Below are positions 42,443 to 50,354 of a stretch of DNA of 64,000 bases, piece after piece. Under the pieces are notes generated by a model. That model saw only the letters and a program-made list of their open reading frames with translations, was not told the DNA's origin and ran no database searches. The stretch lies in contig JAFLRX010000004.1 of NCBI GenBank assembly GCA_022511265.1, positions 1-64,000 of the forward strand. Reading direction: 5' to 3'. The stretch comes from Eubacterium sp. (GTDB taxonomy: Bacteria > Bacillota > Clostridia > Oscillospirales > Ruminococcaceae). The position numbers and the translations under genes are program-made. Each line of letters starts with the position of its first letter. Positions within the stretch are counted from its first letter, which is position 1.

Positions 42443-42877
42443 TTAGCGTTCTTCAAGCACTATCGCCTGATTGGGACAACCCTTTACGCAGGCGGGTTCG
42501 CCGTTGTTGTTCTTGATACAAAGGTCGCATTTCTGTATCACCTTGGATTCGTCCGAAATAACGATACAGCCGTACGGGCAGGACAGCACGCAGGTGTAAC
42601 AGCCGACGCAGCGGCTCTCATCGCAGGAGATTACCCCGTCCTTTACCGACAGCGCGCCGGTGATGCAGCCCTTTACGCAGGACGGCTCGTCACAGTGGCG
42701 GCACTGTACCGCAAAGTTTATATTACCGCCCTCTTCCACCTTTATCCTCGGTATCGGCTTTTTGCCGTCGGCAAAAGCCTTTACCATGCTCTGCGCACCG
42801 CTGTTGGCGGCGGCGCAGTAATATTCACAAAGATGACAGGCAAGACACCAATCCTCATTAACATATACTCTTTTCAT
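42443..42877 (-). CDS. 4Fe-4S ferredoxin subunit (HycB/CooF-like)
   Basis: 144 aa from ATG 42877. It contains several Cys clusters: CLACHLCEYYC, CRHCDEPSCVKGC, CVGCYTCVLSCPYGC and CDLCIKNNNGEPACVKGC, enough for up to four 4Fe-4S clusters. It is an electron carrier between the FAD subunit and the glutamate synthase core. It lies between them in the operon. Confidence 0.9.
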   Translation of the reverse strand: MKRVYVNEDWCLACHLCEYYCAAANSGAQSMVKAFADGKKPIPRIKVEEGGNINFAVQCRHCDEPSCVKGCITGALSVKDGVISCDESRCVGCYTCVLSCPYGCIVISDESKVIQKCDLCIKNNNGEPACVKGCPNQAIVLEER

Positions 42878-42896
42878 TTGAATGTCGCCCCCTGTC

Positions 42897-44402
42897 TTAT
42901 TGTCCCGCGTGCTGGATGCCCAGCACCTCAAGCTCTTTTTCGGTCAGTCCCACGCCGCGCAGCATCAGGCGGTTTCCGCGCAGAGCCTCTACCGAGTTGA
43001 TACCCATGCCGCCCATCATTTCCTTTATCTCATGATCCCACGCGTGGATAAGGTTTACCAGTCTCTTATAGCCTACGTTCGGGTTAAGACGCTTTACCAA
43101 ATCGGGACGCTGGGTAGCTATACCCCAGTTGCAGCGACCTGTCTGACAGTTTCTGCACAGATGACAGCCGAGTGCCAGCAGTGCCGCCGTTCCGATATAA
43201 ACAGCGTCCGCGCCGAGCGCTATCGCCTTTACCACGTCCGCGCTGGAGCGTACCGAGCCTGCGACTACTACCGAGACCTCGTTTCTTATACCCTCGTCAC
43301 GCAGTCTCTGGTCAACACTCGCTAAAGCTAATTCTATCGGGATACCCACATTGTCGCGTATTCTTGTCGGCGCTGCACCCGTACCGCCGCGATAGCCGTC
43401 TATCGCGATAATATCCGCACCCGAGCGCGCGATACCCGACGCGATAGCCGCCACATTATGTACCGCCGCTATCTTTACGATGACCGGCTTTTTATAGCAG
43501 GTCGCCTCTTTCAGCGAGTATACCAGCTGCCTTAAGTCCTCTATAGAGTAAATGTCATGGTGCGGCGCGGGGGAGATAGCGTCTGTGCCCATCGGTATCA
43601 TTCTCGTCTTGGAGATATCCTCAAGAATTTTCGCGCCCGGCAGATGTCCGCCGATGCCGGGCTTTGCGCCCTGTCCCATCTTTATCTCAACTGCCGCGCC
43701 GGTCTCAAGATAATCCTTGAACACGCCGAAGCGTCCCGACGCCACCTGTACTATCGTGTTAGGTCCGTACTGGTAAAAATCCTTATGCAGGCCGCCCTCG
43801 CCGGTGTTGTAGTATATACCCAGCTCGGTGGCCGCCCGCGCAAGGCTCTCATGCGCGTTCTTGCTGATAGAGCCGTATGACATAGCCGAAAACATTATCG
43901 GGGTGGCAAGCTCTAACGTAGGCGGCACATCGGTGTTTACCGTGCCGTCCTTGTTGAATTTTACGTTGCGGGGCTTTTTGCCTAAGAACACCTTGGTCTC
44001 CATAGGCTCTCTCAGCGGGTCTATCGGCGGGTTGGTCACCTGCGACGCGTTGAGCAGTATCTTGTCCCAGTATACGGGATATTCCTTCGGGTTGCCCATT
44101 GCGGACAACAGCACGCCGCCGGTCTCCGCCTGCTTGTATACCTCCGTCATTATCTGCTGGCTCCAGTTGGAGTTCTTACGGAAGGTGTTGGGGTTGTCGG
44201 CTATCTTCAACGCGCTTGTCGGGCAGATAGCCACGCACCGCTGGCAATCCACGCAGGACTTGCTGTCGGACAGCATTACGTCATATTCCTCGTCATAGCA
44301 ATGCACCTCGTTGGCGCACTGTCTCGCGCACGCCTGACATTTTATACAGCGGTCTTTATCACGAATGACCTCATAAAGAGGCTGATAATAATTCAAAGAC
44401 AA
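42897..44402 (-). CDS. gltB: Glutamate synthase FMN-binding subunit with ferredoxin domain
   Basis: 501 aa. Two N-terminal 4Fe-4S motifs (CIKCQACARQC, CVDCQRCVAICP) precede the Glu_synthase domain: MGQGAKPGIGGHLPG, DIIAIDGYRGGTGAAPTR (FMN site) and LGCHLCRNCQTGRCNWGIAT (3Fe-4S Cys cluster). It catalyses reductive transfer of ammonia to 2-oxoglutarate, forming glutamate. The amidotransferase and GXGXG domains of classical GltB are separate genes here. Confidence 0.93.
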   Translation of the reverse strand: MSLNYYQPLYEVIRDKDRCIKCQACARQCANEVHCYDEEYDVMLSDSKSCVDCQRCVAICPTSALKIADNPNTFRKNSNWSQQIMTEVYKQAETGGVLLSAMGNPKEYPVYWDKILLNASQVTNPPIDPLREPMETKVFLGKKPRNVKFNKDGTVNTDVPPTLELATPIMFSAMSYGSISKNAHESLARAATELGIYYNTGEGGLHKDFYQYGPNTIVQVASGRFGVFKDYLETGAAVEIKMGQGAKPGIGGHLPGAKILEDISKTRMIPMGTDAISPAPHHDIYSIEDLRQLVYSLKEATCYKKPVIVKIAAVHNVAAIASGIARSGADIIAIDGYRGGTGAAPTRIRDNVGIPIELALASVDQRLRDEGIRNEVSVVVAGSVRSSADVVKAIALGADAVYIGTAALLALGCHLCRNCQTGRCNWGIATQRPDLVKRLNPNVGYKRLVNLIHAWDHEIKEMMGGMGINSVEALRGNRLMLRGVGLTEKELEVLGIQHAGQ

Positions 44403-44419
44403 TTTACTCTTCCCCTTTC

Positions 44420-45514
44420 TTATTTATCGTTCAGAGTTACTATTATCGGCTCGCCGCCGCGGGGCGACCATACCTTGTCGGCATCGGGGCATATCGCGCG
44501 GATAGCACATTCCTCACTCGCGAGATATACCATATCGTCCTTCTCCGCCGCCACCATCGAGCGCAGCTTCAGCCTGTCGTTGAGCGCCATGATGCCGCCG
44601 TCAAAGCCGAGTATTATCGAGAACGGTCCGGTCACCAGCAGGCTGGAGAACACGTTGCGGAAATATTTCAGCTTTTTCTTCTCGGTCTCGGAATACTTGC
44701 CGGAATCTATCTCCGACCAGAACGGCGCGGCGATTATCTTGGCGATATCCTCAAATGAAAGCCCCTGCTTACGGTTAAGGAAATCGAATATATATGTAAT
44801 TACCTCGGTATCGGTCAGCAGATTGCACTTATAGCCGTACATCTCGATATATCTGCGGTTGGCGTCGTAGGACGATATCTCGCCGTTGTGTACTATCGTG
44901 TAGTCCAACAGCGCGAACGGGTGCGCGCCGCCCCACCATCCGGGGGTGTTGGTCGGATAGCGCCCGTGCGCCGTCCACGCATAGCCCGCGTATTCTTCCA
45001 GTCTGTAGAACTCGCCGACGTCCTCGGGGTAGCCCACCGCCTTGAACACACCCATATTCTTTCCGCTGGAAAATACATACGCGCCCTCTATGCGGTCGTT
45101 TATGTTAATTACGCACTGTGCCACAAATTCCCGCTCGTCCAGCTGGCTGGAGGCAAGCTTGGTCGGCAGCGGAGTGAGAAAGTACCGCCAGATAAGCGGC
45201 TCGTTGGTGATGTTGGGGTGCTTTCTGGTAGGTATTCTCGACAGGTTTACCACGTCAAAATGACGGTCTAAAAACCGCTCTGTCTCCACCCTCGCGTCGT
45301 TGGAATTATAGAAAATATGAAAAGCGTACTGCTCCTTATATTCGGGATAGATACCGTATCCGGCAAATCCGCCACCCAGACCGTTAGACCTGTCATGCAT
45401 ATAGGATATCGACTTTACTATCTTGTCGCCGCCGATACGCTTGCCGTCGCGGCTGATAAAGCCCGAGATGGCACAGCCCGAAGGTATCCTTATCTCGCCC
45501 TCTCTCTTAAGCAT
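44420..45514 (-). CDS. Glutamate synthase class II glutamine amidotransferase subunit
   Basis: 364 aa behind AGGAGTGAG. The probable nucleophile is Cys14 in SGCAISGFISRDG, so a 13-residue propeptide may be removed, as in GltB. HGRYPTNTPGWWGGAHPF and VHNGEISSY are class II (Ntn) signatures. It releases ammonia from glutamine for the FMN subunit. First gene of the operon. Confidence 0.9.
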   Translation of the reverse strand: MLKREGEIRIPSGCAISGFISRDGKRIGGDKIVKSISYMHDRSNGLGGGFAGYGIYPEYKEQYAFHIFYNSNDARVETERFLDRHFDVVNLSRIPTRKHPNITNEPLIWRYFLTPLPTKLASSQLDEREFVAQCVININDRIEGAYVFSSGKNMGVFKAVGYPEDVGEFYRLEEYAGYAWTAHGRYPTNTPGWWGGAHPFALLDYTIVHNGEISSYDANRRYIEMYGYKCNLLTDTEVITYIFDFLNRKQGLSFEDIAKIIAAPFWSEIDSGKYSETEKKKLKYFRNVFSSLLVTGPFSIILGFDGGIMALNDRLKLRSMVAAEKDDMVYLASEECAIRAICPDADKVWSPRGGEPIIVTLNDK

Positions 45515-45566
45515 AAGCTCACTCCTTTATAAAATATAAATTGTCCGTTAAAAAAATCAGGCGTCA

Positions 45567-45619
45567 ACCGATATTTGCATGAATTTACAACTAAAAAATT
45601 CAAAAAATTCATATTCGGT
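45567..45619 (-). promoter_or_regulatory. Stem-loop in the glutamate synthase leader
   Basis: On the minus strand ACCGA and ATGAATTT pair with AAATTCAT and TCGGT (13 bp with one internal bulge) around an 18-nt A/T-rich loop. It lies in the ~150-nt leader between promoter and start codon. It could be a regulatory RNA structure. The paired hexaloop form known for ANTAR targets was not seen. Confidence 0.4.
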
Positions 45620-45670
45620 TTTGAACTGCGTTATTACATTTTCGCCCGTTATCGCCAAAGCGACAATCAT

Positions 45671-45699
45671 ATTATAGCACCGATACAATAAATTGTCAA
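45671..45699 (-). promoter_or_regulatory. Sigma-A promoter of the glutamate synthase operon
   Basis: Minus strand TTGACA (45694-45699), 17-bp spacer, TATAAT (45671-45676), perfect consensus, with an unusually long leader. Confidence 0.85.
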
Positions 45700-45764
45700 T
45701 AGATTTTTGCAAGAAATGTTTATAAAACTTGCAAAAATGTTTGTAAAATGTTTGTGCAAATATT

Positions 45765-45865
45765 TTATGAATCATGCACTGTAAATTATGAATTATAAAA
45801 ATTTGTGCCGCGCCTACAGGCGCGGCACACAACAACTATTCACTATTCATTATTAACTATTCACT
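45765..45865. repeat. Intergenic palindromic repeat, copy 5
   Basis: AAATTATGAATTATAAA, then a strong hairpin GTGCCGCGCC/GGCGCGGCAC, then TATTCACTATTCATTATTAA. The 200-bp region between the glutamate synthase promoter and the anti-sigma gene holds nothing else. Confidence 0.7.
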
Positions 45866-45899
45866 AAAAAAGCCTGTTGTTTTACAACAGGCTTTTTTT
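45866..45899 (-). terminator. Terminator of the sigma/anti-sigma operon
   Basis: AAAAAAGCCTGTTGT/ACAACAGGCTTTTTTT stem overlapping the stop of the membrane protein gene. Confidence 0.88.
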
Positions 45900-46560
45900 A
45901 TTCATATATTACTCCGCGTGAATCGCCCACAACCGGGCCGGGGTTGTAATTCCAGTCATACTCAAAATCGGTGTCGGGTACGGTAAATTCATCTTCGGGG
46001 AAGGCGTCACCCTGCTCTACAAGATAAACGTACTCGTTATCCAGTATCTGTCTGAACAGGTTTGCGGGGCACATTATCTTGACCGCGTCGATGTTTTCCA
46101 CATCATAATCGAACAGCGCCTGAATGTTGCTGCTGCCGGTTATCGCGCTCTTGTCGTCCAGATACACCGTCAGCACCTTAATCTTGCCGGTGCCGTCAAC
46201 CGACAGGAAAATATCCTGCATATCGGTCGGGGTCTCGGACTCTTTAAAGGTAACGTAGAAGTACTCTTCCTCGGTGTTTTCGCTCTCGGTTTTTTCGTAT
46301 GTCTGCTCAGCCTGCTCAAAACGCTGCTGCTCGCTGACAGAGGTCGAGGGGGTAACGGTGACAGGGTTGCCGCCGCCGAACGCCGCGGATATGCCCACCA
46401 CCGCAATTATTGCGGCGGCCGTAGCGGAGCATGCGGTTATCGCGATGCGCAGGCGCTTTTTCGGTGCGTCGGTCTTTTGTCCCATGGCGGCTTTTTTGAT
46501 TTTCTCATGGTCGAATGTATATTCGCTCATAAGCTGCTTGTAAAATTCATTCGTATTCAT
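45898..46560 (-). CDS. Membrane protein, probable anti-sigma factor
   Basis: 220 aa from ATG 46560 behind GAGGGGG. A cytoplasmic N-terminus (FYKQLMSEYTFDHEKIKKAA) is followed by one membrane helix (~42-65, ITACSATAAAIIAVVGISAA) and an extracytoplasmic part rich in acidic residues. The location 15 bases after a sigma-70 family gene suggests an anti-sigma factor. No zinc-anti-sigma HxxxCxxC motif is present, so the role rests on context. Confidence 0.65.
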   Translation of the reverse strand: MNTNEFYKQLMSEYTFDHEKIKKAAMGQKTDAPKKRLRIAITACSATAAAIIAVVGISAAFGGGNPVTVTPSTSVSEQQRFEQAEQTYEKTESENTEEEYFYVTFKESETPTDMQDIFLSVDGTGKIKVLTVYLDDKSAITGSSNIQALFDYDVENIDAVKIMCPANLFRQILDNEYVYLVEQGDAFPEDEFTVPDTDFEYDWNYNPGPVVGDSRGVIYE

Positions 46561-46575
46561 CAAAAAGCCCCCTCT

Positions 46576-47118
46576 CTATAATTTGAATTTCTTTTTCTGC
46601 CGCTCGATAGTGCGGTAGAGTTTATTCTTGACAGTTGATAACGTGACGTCCAGCTCTCTCGCTATGTCCTCTAATTTCATATCACACGCGAAATGCAGAT
46701 AGAATATCTGCCCGGTCAGCGGGTCGCTCTTCATTATGTCGTCAAGTATCTGCTTTGCCAGCAGCTTGTCGGTCAGCACGTCCTCCAGCCGCTTTTGCGG
46801 GCGGGACAGCTCTTCCTCTATTTTAACCATCTCTTCCTCGGTATAATCCGAGAAGGATGTCACCTTGTCTTTCTTTTTCTTGCCGGAAAAATATGTACGG
46901 CACTCAAACTTGGCTATATTTATCAGAAACGCCTCGGGACTTTCTATGTCCTCATGCCCTTTTTGGGTGATACGCCGATAAAAGCGGGTGTATATGTTTT
47001 GAATTATATCCTCGGCGTCCTGAAAATTGCCGCACTTGCTCACGACATAGCGTGATACGGATTTGTTGGTCTCTTCATACACGCGGTTGAAGTATTCTTC
47101 GTGACTTGCGCCGCCCAT
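46576..47118 (-). CDS. ECF-type RNA polymerase sigma factor
   Basis: 180 aa from ATG 47118 behind GAGGTGAG. Region 2 (VSRYVVSKCGNFQDAEDIIQ, FLINIAKFECRTYF) and region 4 (FYLHFACDMKLEDIARELDV then STVKNKLYRTIERQKKK) are present, as in the RpoE/SigV family. It is the first gene of a two-gene unit and is likely autoregulated, though no ECF-type promoter was recognised in the 300-bp gap. Confidence 0.88.
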   Translation of the reverse strand: MGGASHEEYFNRVYEETNKSVSRYVVSKCGNFQDAEDIIQNIYTRFYRRITQKGHEDIESPEAFLINIAKFECRTYFSGKKKKDKVTSFSDYTEEEMVKIEEELSRPQKRLEDVLTDKLLAKQILDDIMKSDPLTGQIFYLHFACDMKLEDIARELDVTLSTVKNKLYRTIERQKKKFKL

Positions 47119-47365
47119 CGGCTCACCTCGCTTTGTCACCTACTTAGTAGTAGGCGTTTATCTCAAAAAAGTTTCATTGATTTTCTAAAATCCAAACAAA
47201 AATCAAGCACAAAAAATATGGCAGGTTTTTGTATAAAATCACAACATATTGTGGTGTGTCATAAAACACCGCCGCAAACGCCACCACGCGGCTTTTTGTC
47301 TATTATACATGAAAATACGGGATAAGTCAAGGCTTCCCCCTTGGCGGGAAAGCTATAGCATGATA
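47119..47365. other. Upstream region of the sigma factor gene
   Basis: About 250 bp without a gene, A/T-rich, with a small CTACT/AGTAG palindrome at 47142-47153 and a GTGGTGTG...CACCAC stretch near 47250-47290. No confident promoter. Confidence 0.4.
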
Positions 47366-47366
47366 A

Positions 47367-47424
47367 AAACGCCGCCCAAAGGGCGGCGTTCCTTAATTAT
47401 GCATTCAGTATTATGAATTATGAA
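47367..47424 (-). terminator. Terminator of trpB2, with intergenic repeat tail
   Basis: AACGCCGCCC/GGGCGGCGTT stem (47369-47390) followed on the minus strand by TTTTTAT. The CCGCCCAAAGGGCGG core equals one hairpin of repeat copy 1, and the tail AATTATGAATTATGAATTAT is typical of the repeat family, so the repeat serves as terminator here. Confidence 0.8.
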
Positions 47425-48792
47425 TTATTCTGTCTTCGGTATCTGAGCAAAGCTCTTTTGCAGGTCCTCGTCGGTGGGGATATAGTCGCTCATGGTACCG
47501 TTGTTGTACTTCTCATAAGCCACCATATCAAAGTAGCCGGTGCCGGTAAGACCGAACAGAATTGTCTTCTCCTCGCCGGTCTCCTTGCACTTGAGCGCCT
47601 CGTCGATCGCCACACGGATAGCGTGCGAGCTTTCGGGCGCGGGGAGGATACCCTCGATACGCGCGAACTGGGTAGCAGCCTCAAACACTGCTGTCTGCTC
47701 AACTGCGCGAGCCTCAAGATAACCGTCGTGGTACAGCTGGGATACCACGCCGCTCATGCCGTGATAGCGTAAGCCGCCCGCATGGTTCGGCGAGGGGATA
47801 AAGCGGCTGCCGAGGGTGTACATCTTTGCCATCGGGCAGACGTTGCCTGTGTCGCAGAAGTCATACGCGAACACGCCTCTTGTCAGGCTGGGGCAGGACG
47901 CGGGCTCTACCGCGATTATCTGATAATCAGCCTCGCCGCGCAGCTTTTCACCCATAAACGGCGAGATAAGTCCGCCGAGGTTAGAGCCACCGCCCGCACA
48001 GCCGATTATCATATCAGGCTTGATGCCGTATTTGTCCATAGCTATCTTGCTCTCAAGACCTATTACCGACTGATGCAGCAATACCTGAGACAGCACCGAG
48101 CCGAGAACGTAACGATAGCCCTCGGTAGAGGTAGCCGCCTCTACCGCCTCGGAGATAGCGCAGCCGAGGCTGCCGGTGGTGCCGGGGAAATCTTCCAGTA
48201 TCTTTCTGCCTATATTGGTGGTGTCGGAGGGAGAGGGGGTTACCGACGCGCCGTAGGTACGCATTACCTCGCGGCGGAACGGCTTTTGCTCGTAAGACAC
48301 CTTAACCATATACACCTTGCAGTCCAGTCCGAGATACGCGCACGCCATAGACAGCGCGGTACCCCACTGACCCGCGCCGGTCTCGGTGGTCACGCCCTTA
48401 AGTCCCTGCGCCTTTGCGTAATACGCCTGCGCGATAGCAGAGTTCAGCTTGTGGCTGCCGGAGGTGTTGTTGCCCTCGAATTTGTAATATATCTTCGCCG
48501 GGGTGCCTAATGCCTGCTCGAGGCAGTATGCTCTTACCAGCGGAGAGGGACGGTACATCTTATAGAAATTCCTTATCTCCTGGGGAATCTCAAAATAAGG
48601 TGTGGTGTCGTCCAGCTCTTGCTTTACCAGCTCGTCGCAGAATACTCCTCTCAGCTCTTCAAAGCCCATCGGCTGTAATGTGCCGGGGTTGATGAGCGGA
48701 GCGGGCTTGTTCTTCATATCCGCCCTTACGTTATACCACGCGGTCGGCATTTCCTGTTCTTCAAGATAGATTTTGTAAGGAATTTCACTCAT
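47425..48792 (-). CDS. trpB: Tryptophan synthase beta-like subunit, TrpB2 type
   Basis: 455 aa from ATG 48792. The long N-terminus (YKIYLEEQEMPTAWYNVRAD) marks the TrpB2 class. The PLP Lys is in NNTSGSHKLNSAI, TETGAGQWGTAL is the substrate loop, and GCAGGGSNLGG binds the PLP phosphate. It joins indole and serine to make tryptophan. No trpA is near; TrpB2 enzymes often work without TrpA as an indole-salvage step. A tryptophan T-box controls it. Confidence 0.93.
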   Translation of the reverse strand: MSEIPYKIYLEEQEMPTAWYNVRADMKNKPAPLINPGTLQPMGFEELRGVFCDELVKQELDDTTPYFEIPQEIRNFYKMYRPSPLVRAYCLEQALGTPAKIYYKFEGNNTSGSHKLNSAIAQAYYAKAQGLKGVTTETGAGQWGTALSMACAYLGLDCKVYMVKVSYEQKPFRREVMRTYGASVTPSPSDTTNIGRKILEDFPGTTGSLGCAISEAVEAATSTEGYRYVLGSVLSQVLLHQSVIGLESKIAMDKYGIKPDMIIGCAGGGSNLGGLISPFMGEKLRGEADYQIIAVEPASCPSLTRGVFAYDFCDTGNVCPMAKMYTLGSRFIPSPNHAGGLRYHGMSGVVSQLYHDGYLEARAVEQTAVFEAATQFARIEGILPAPESSHAIRVAIDEALKCKETGEEKTILFGLTGTGYFDMVAYEKYNNGTMSDYIPTDEDLQKSFAQIPKTE

Positions 48793-48831
48793 GGTCAATA
48801 CCATCCTTTCATGATTTGTCTTTTTTGCAAA

Positions 48832-49090
48832 TAAAAAACCCGTCCTAAATATAGGACAGGATCATAGCCTGCGGTACCACCTAAATTCGCCTTGCGGCGC
48901 ACTCTGCGAGCAAAACGCGCAAAGCGCATTTTGCAACTGCCGCTGTAACGGTCGGTCTCCGTCGCCCCTAACCTTTCGGCTCGGTTTGCCCTCACAAGCC
49001 CATTCGCCGTATCGCTGCCGCAGCGTCGCACCGCCCGCTGCTCTCTGTGGGTGCATAATACGGTTACTATCCTTGTTCACAGGTTTATTT
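48832..49090 (-). promoter_or_regulatory. T-box riboswitch, tryptophan specificity, upstream of trpB2
   Basis: On the minus strand the T-box AGGTGGTACCGCAGG (48870-48884) is followed by a terminator CCTGTCCTA/TAGGACGG with TTTTTT (48836-48862). Stem I contains AGAGAGCAGCGGG. The specifier loop reads CGAATGGGC, with TGG (Trp) at 49000-49002. Uncharged tRNA-Trp should allow read-through into trpB2. Confidence 0.92.
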
Positions 49091-49108
49091 ATTCGCTTTC
49101 TGTTATTT

Positions 49109-49138
49109 ATTATAGCAAAAGCACAGGCTTATTGTCAA
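49109..49138 (-). promoter_or_regulatory. Sigma-A promoter of the trpB2 T-box
   Basis: Minus strand TTGACA (49133-49138), 18-bp spacer, TATAAT (49109-49114). Confidence 0.8.
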
Positions 49139-49154
49139 GAGGTTTTTGGGATTT

Positions 49155-49841
49155 TTATTTCGCGACTGCTGTGACTTTATCCTTTACCTCCTGCGACACA
49201 CGTCTGCTGTCGCGTATCTTTTGCGCCGCCTTTTTCTTGATATCAGCGGATATCGGGCTGTTTCGCAGATACTGCACAGTCAGTTGAGGATGGTATACGC
49301 AGTATACCGATATCCCCCACGCCACCGCCATATCGACGTAATATCTGCCTGCGGTTATTTTATCGTATATCGCAAACGCGCGGCGCGCGTCACTCTCCGC
49401 CTTGAAATTAGAGAACATCAGCACTATCCCCGTGCGTGAGACATATTCATCCGGAGACAATATGATCTCGTCGATAAACTCCGACAGCGCGCCGTACTCG
49501 TCCTTTTTCATCTTCAACGCCGAGCAGAACAGGTCGCACAACGCCCAGTTGTCTATCATCTCAGCGTAGCCTAGGATATACGGCAGCTTTTCCGCCAACG
49601 GTGCTTTCGCCATACCGAGGGTGAGGCCTTTCAGCAGCATTTCTTCGTACGTATCGGCGGGCAGCTCGAATATATCCTTATAGTCGGCGGCGTACTCCTT
49701 GGCTATTTTCTTCAGCTCGGGCGTGCGCACCCCGATAAGCGGCTTGCCGCTGGTATGTACTATTTTCTCGCTGAACGCACGGTATTGCTCGTCCGCGAGG
49801 ACGTCCAGCCGCGCGCGTAAGGTTTCTTTATCAATGCTCAT
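49155..49841 (-). CDS. AlkD-like DNA alkylation repair protein
   Basis: 228 aa, all helical HEAT-like repeats. GVRTPELKKIAKEYAADYKD and WALCDLFCSALK, followed by SRTGIVLMFSNF, match the AlkD-like DNA alkylation repair family, which removes bulky N3/N7-alkylated bases without base flipping. It overlaps the methyltransferase start by 4 bases, forming an alkylation-repair pair. Confidence 0.87.
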   Translation of the reverse strand: MSIDKETLRARLDVLADEQYRAFSEKIVHTSGKPLIGVRTPELKKIAKEYAADYKDIFELPADTYEEMLLKGLTLGMAKAPLAEKLPYILGYAEMIDNWALCDLFCSALKMKKDEYGALSEFIDEIILSPDEYVSRTGIVLMFSNFKAESDARRAFAIYDKITAGRYYVDMAVAWGISVYCVYHPQLTVQYLRNSPISADIKKKAAQKIRDSRRVSQEVKDKVTAVAK

Positions 49842-50302
49842 ATTATTTTCTCCAATCGCAGCAGGTATTCTTTAACGTCGTTCAGCCTGCCGCCGAAATA
49901 GCTGCCCACGCCGCCGCCCGCGGGCAATATGCGGTGGCAGGGAATTATTATCGGCAGCGGATTTTTCTTCAATGCCGTCCCCACCGCCCGCGCAGCACCG
50001 ATATGTCCGGCGGCACGCGCAACATCGGCATAAGACGCGGTGTCCCCGTACGGTATGCGGCAGGTCGCCCCCATAACCTCGCGGAAAAACGCGCTTTTAC
50101 AGCCGTCCAGCGTGTAGGGCAGGTCAAAGCTTTTTCGCCTGCCCGCAAAATATTCTCCGAGCTGCTTTGCTGTATCATAGCATACCGCGTCGGGATTATC
50201 GGTCTCGGTACAGTCGAACGCCAATGCGGTGAGATATTTGCCGTCGGAATAGGCGGTCAGGGTGTGCGGGGTGTTGGGTATTTCAAAAGTCAGTGTATAC
50301 AT
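49838..50302 (-). CDS. ogt: Methylated-DNA--protein-cysteine S-methyltransferase
   Basis: 154 aa. The PIIIPCHRILPAGG motif holds the acceptor Cys, preceded by IPYGDTASYADVARAAG and the helix ARAVGTALKKNP. It repairs O6-methylguanine by suicide transfer. Coupled to the AlkD-like gene. Confidence 0.93.
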   Translation of the reverse strand: MYTLTFEIPNTPHTLTAYSDGKYLTALAFDCTETDNPDAVCYDTAKQLGEYFAGRRKSFDLPYTLDGCKSAFFREVMGATCRIPYGDTASYADVARAAGHIGAARAVGTALKKNPLPIIIPCHRILPAGGGVGSYFGGRLNDVKEYLLRLEKII

Positions 50303-50318
50303 ATCCTTATTTTATAAA

Positions 50319-50347
50319 ATTCTCTCCAAGCTAAGCTTGGAGAGAAT
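50319..50347 (-). terminator. Terminator of adhE
   Basis: ATTCTCTCCAAG/CTTGGAGAGAAT 12-bp stem, followed on the minus strand by TTTTAT. Confidence 0.8.
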
Positions 50348-50354
50348 ACGTTAT

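Noticed and set aside
45557..45835. Coding gene upstream of the glutamate synthase operon
   Set aside because: The frame runs across the consensus promoter and leader and lacks a ribosome site.
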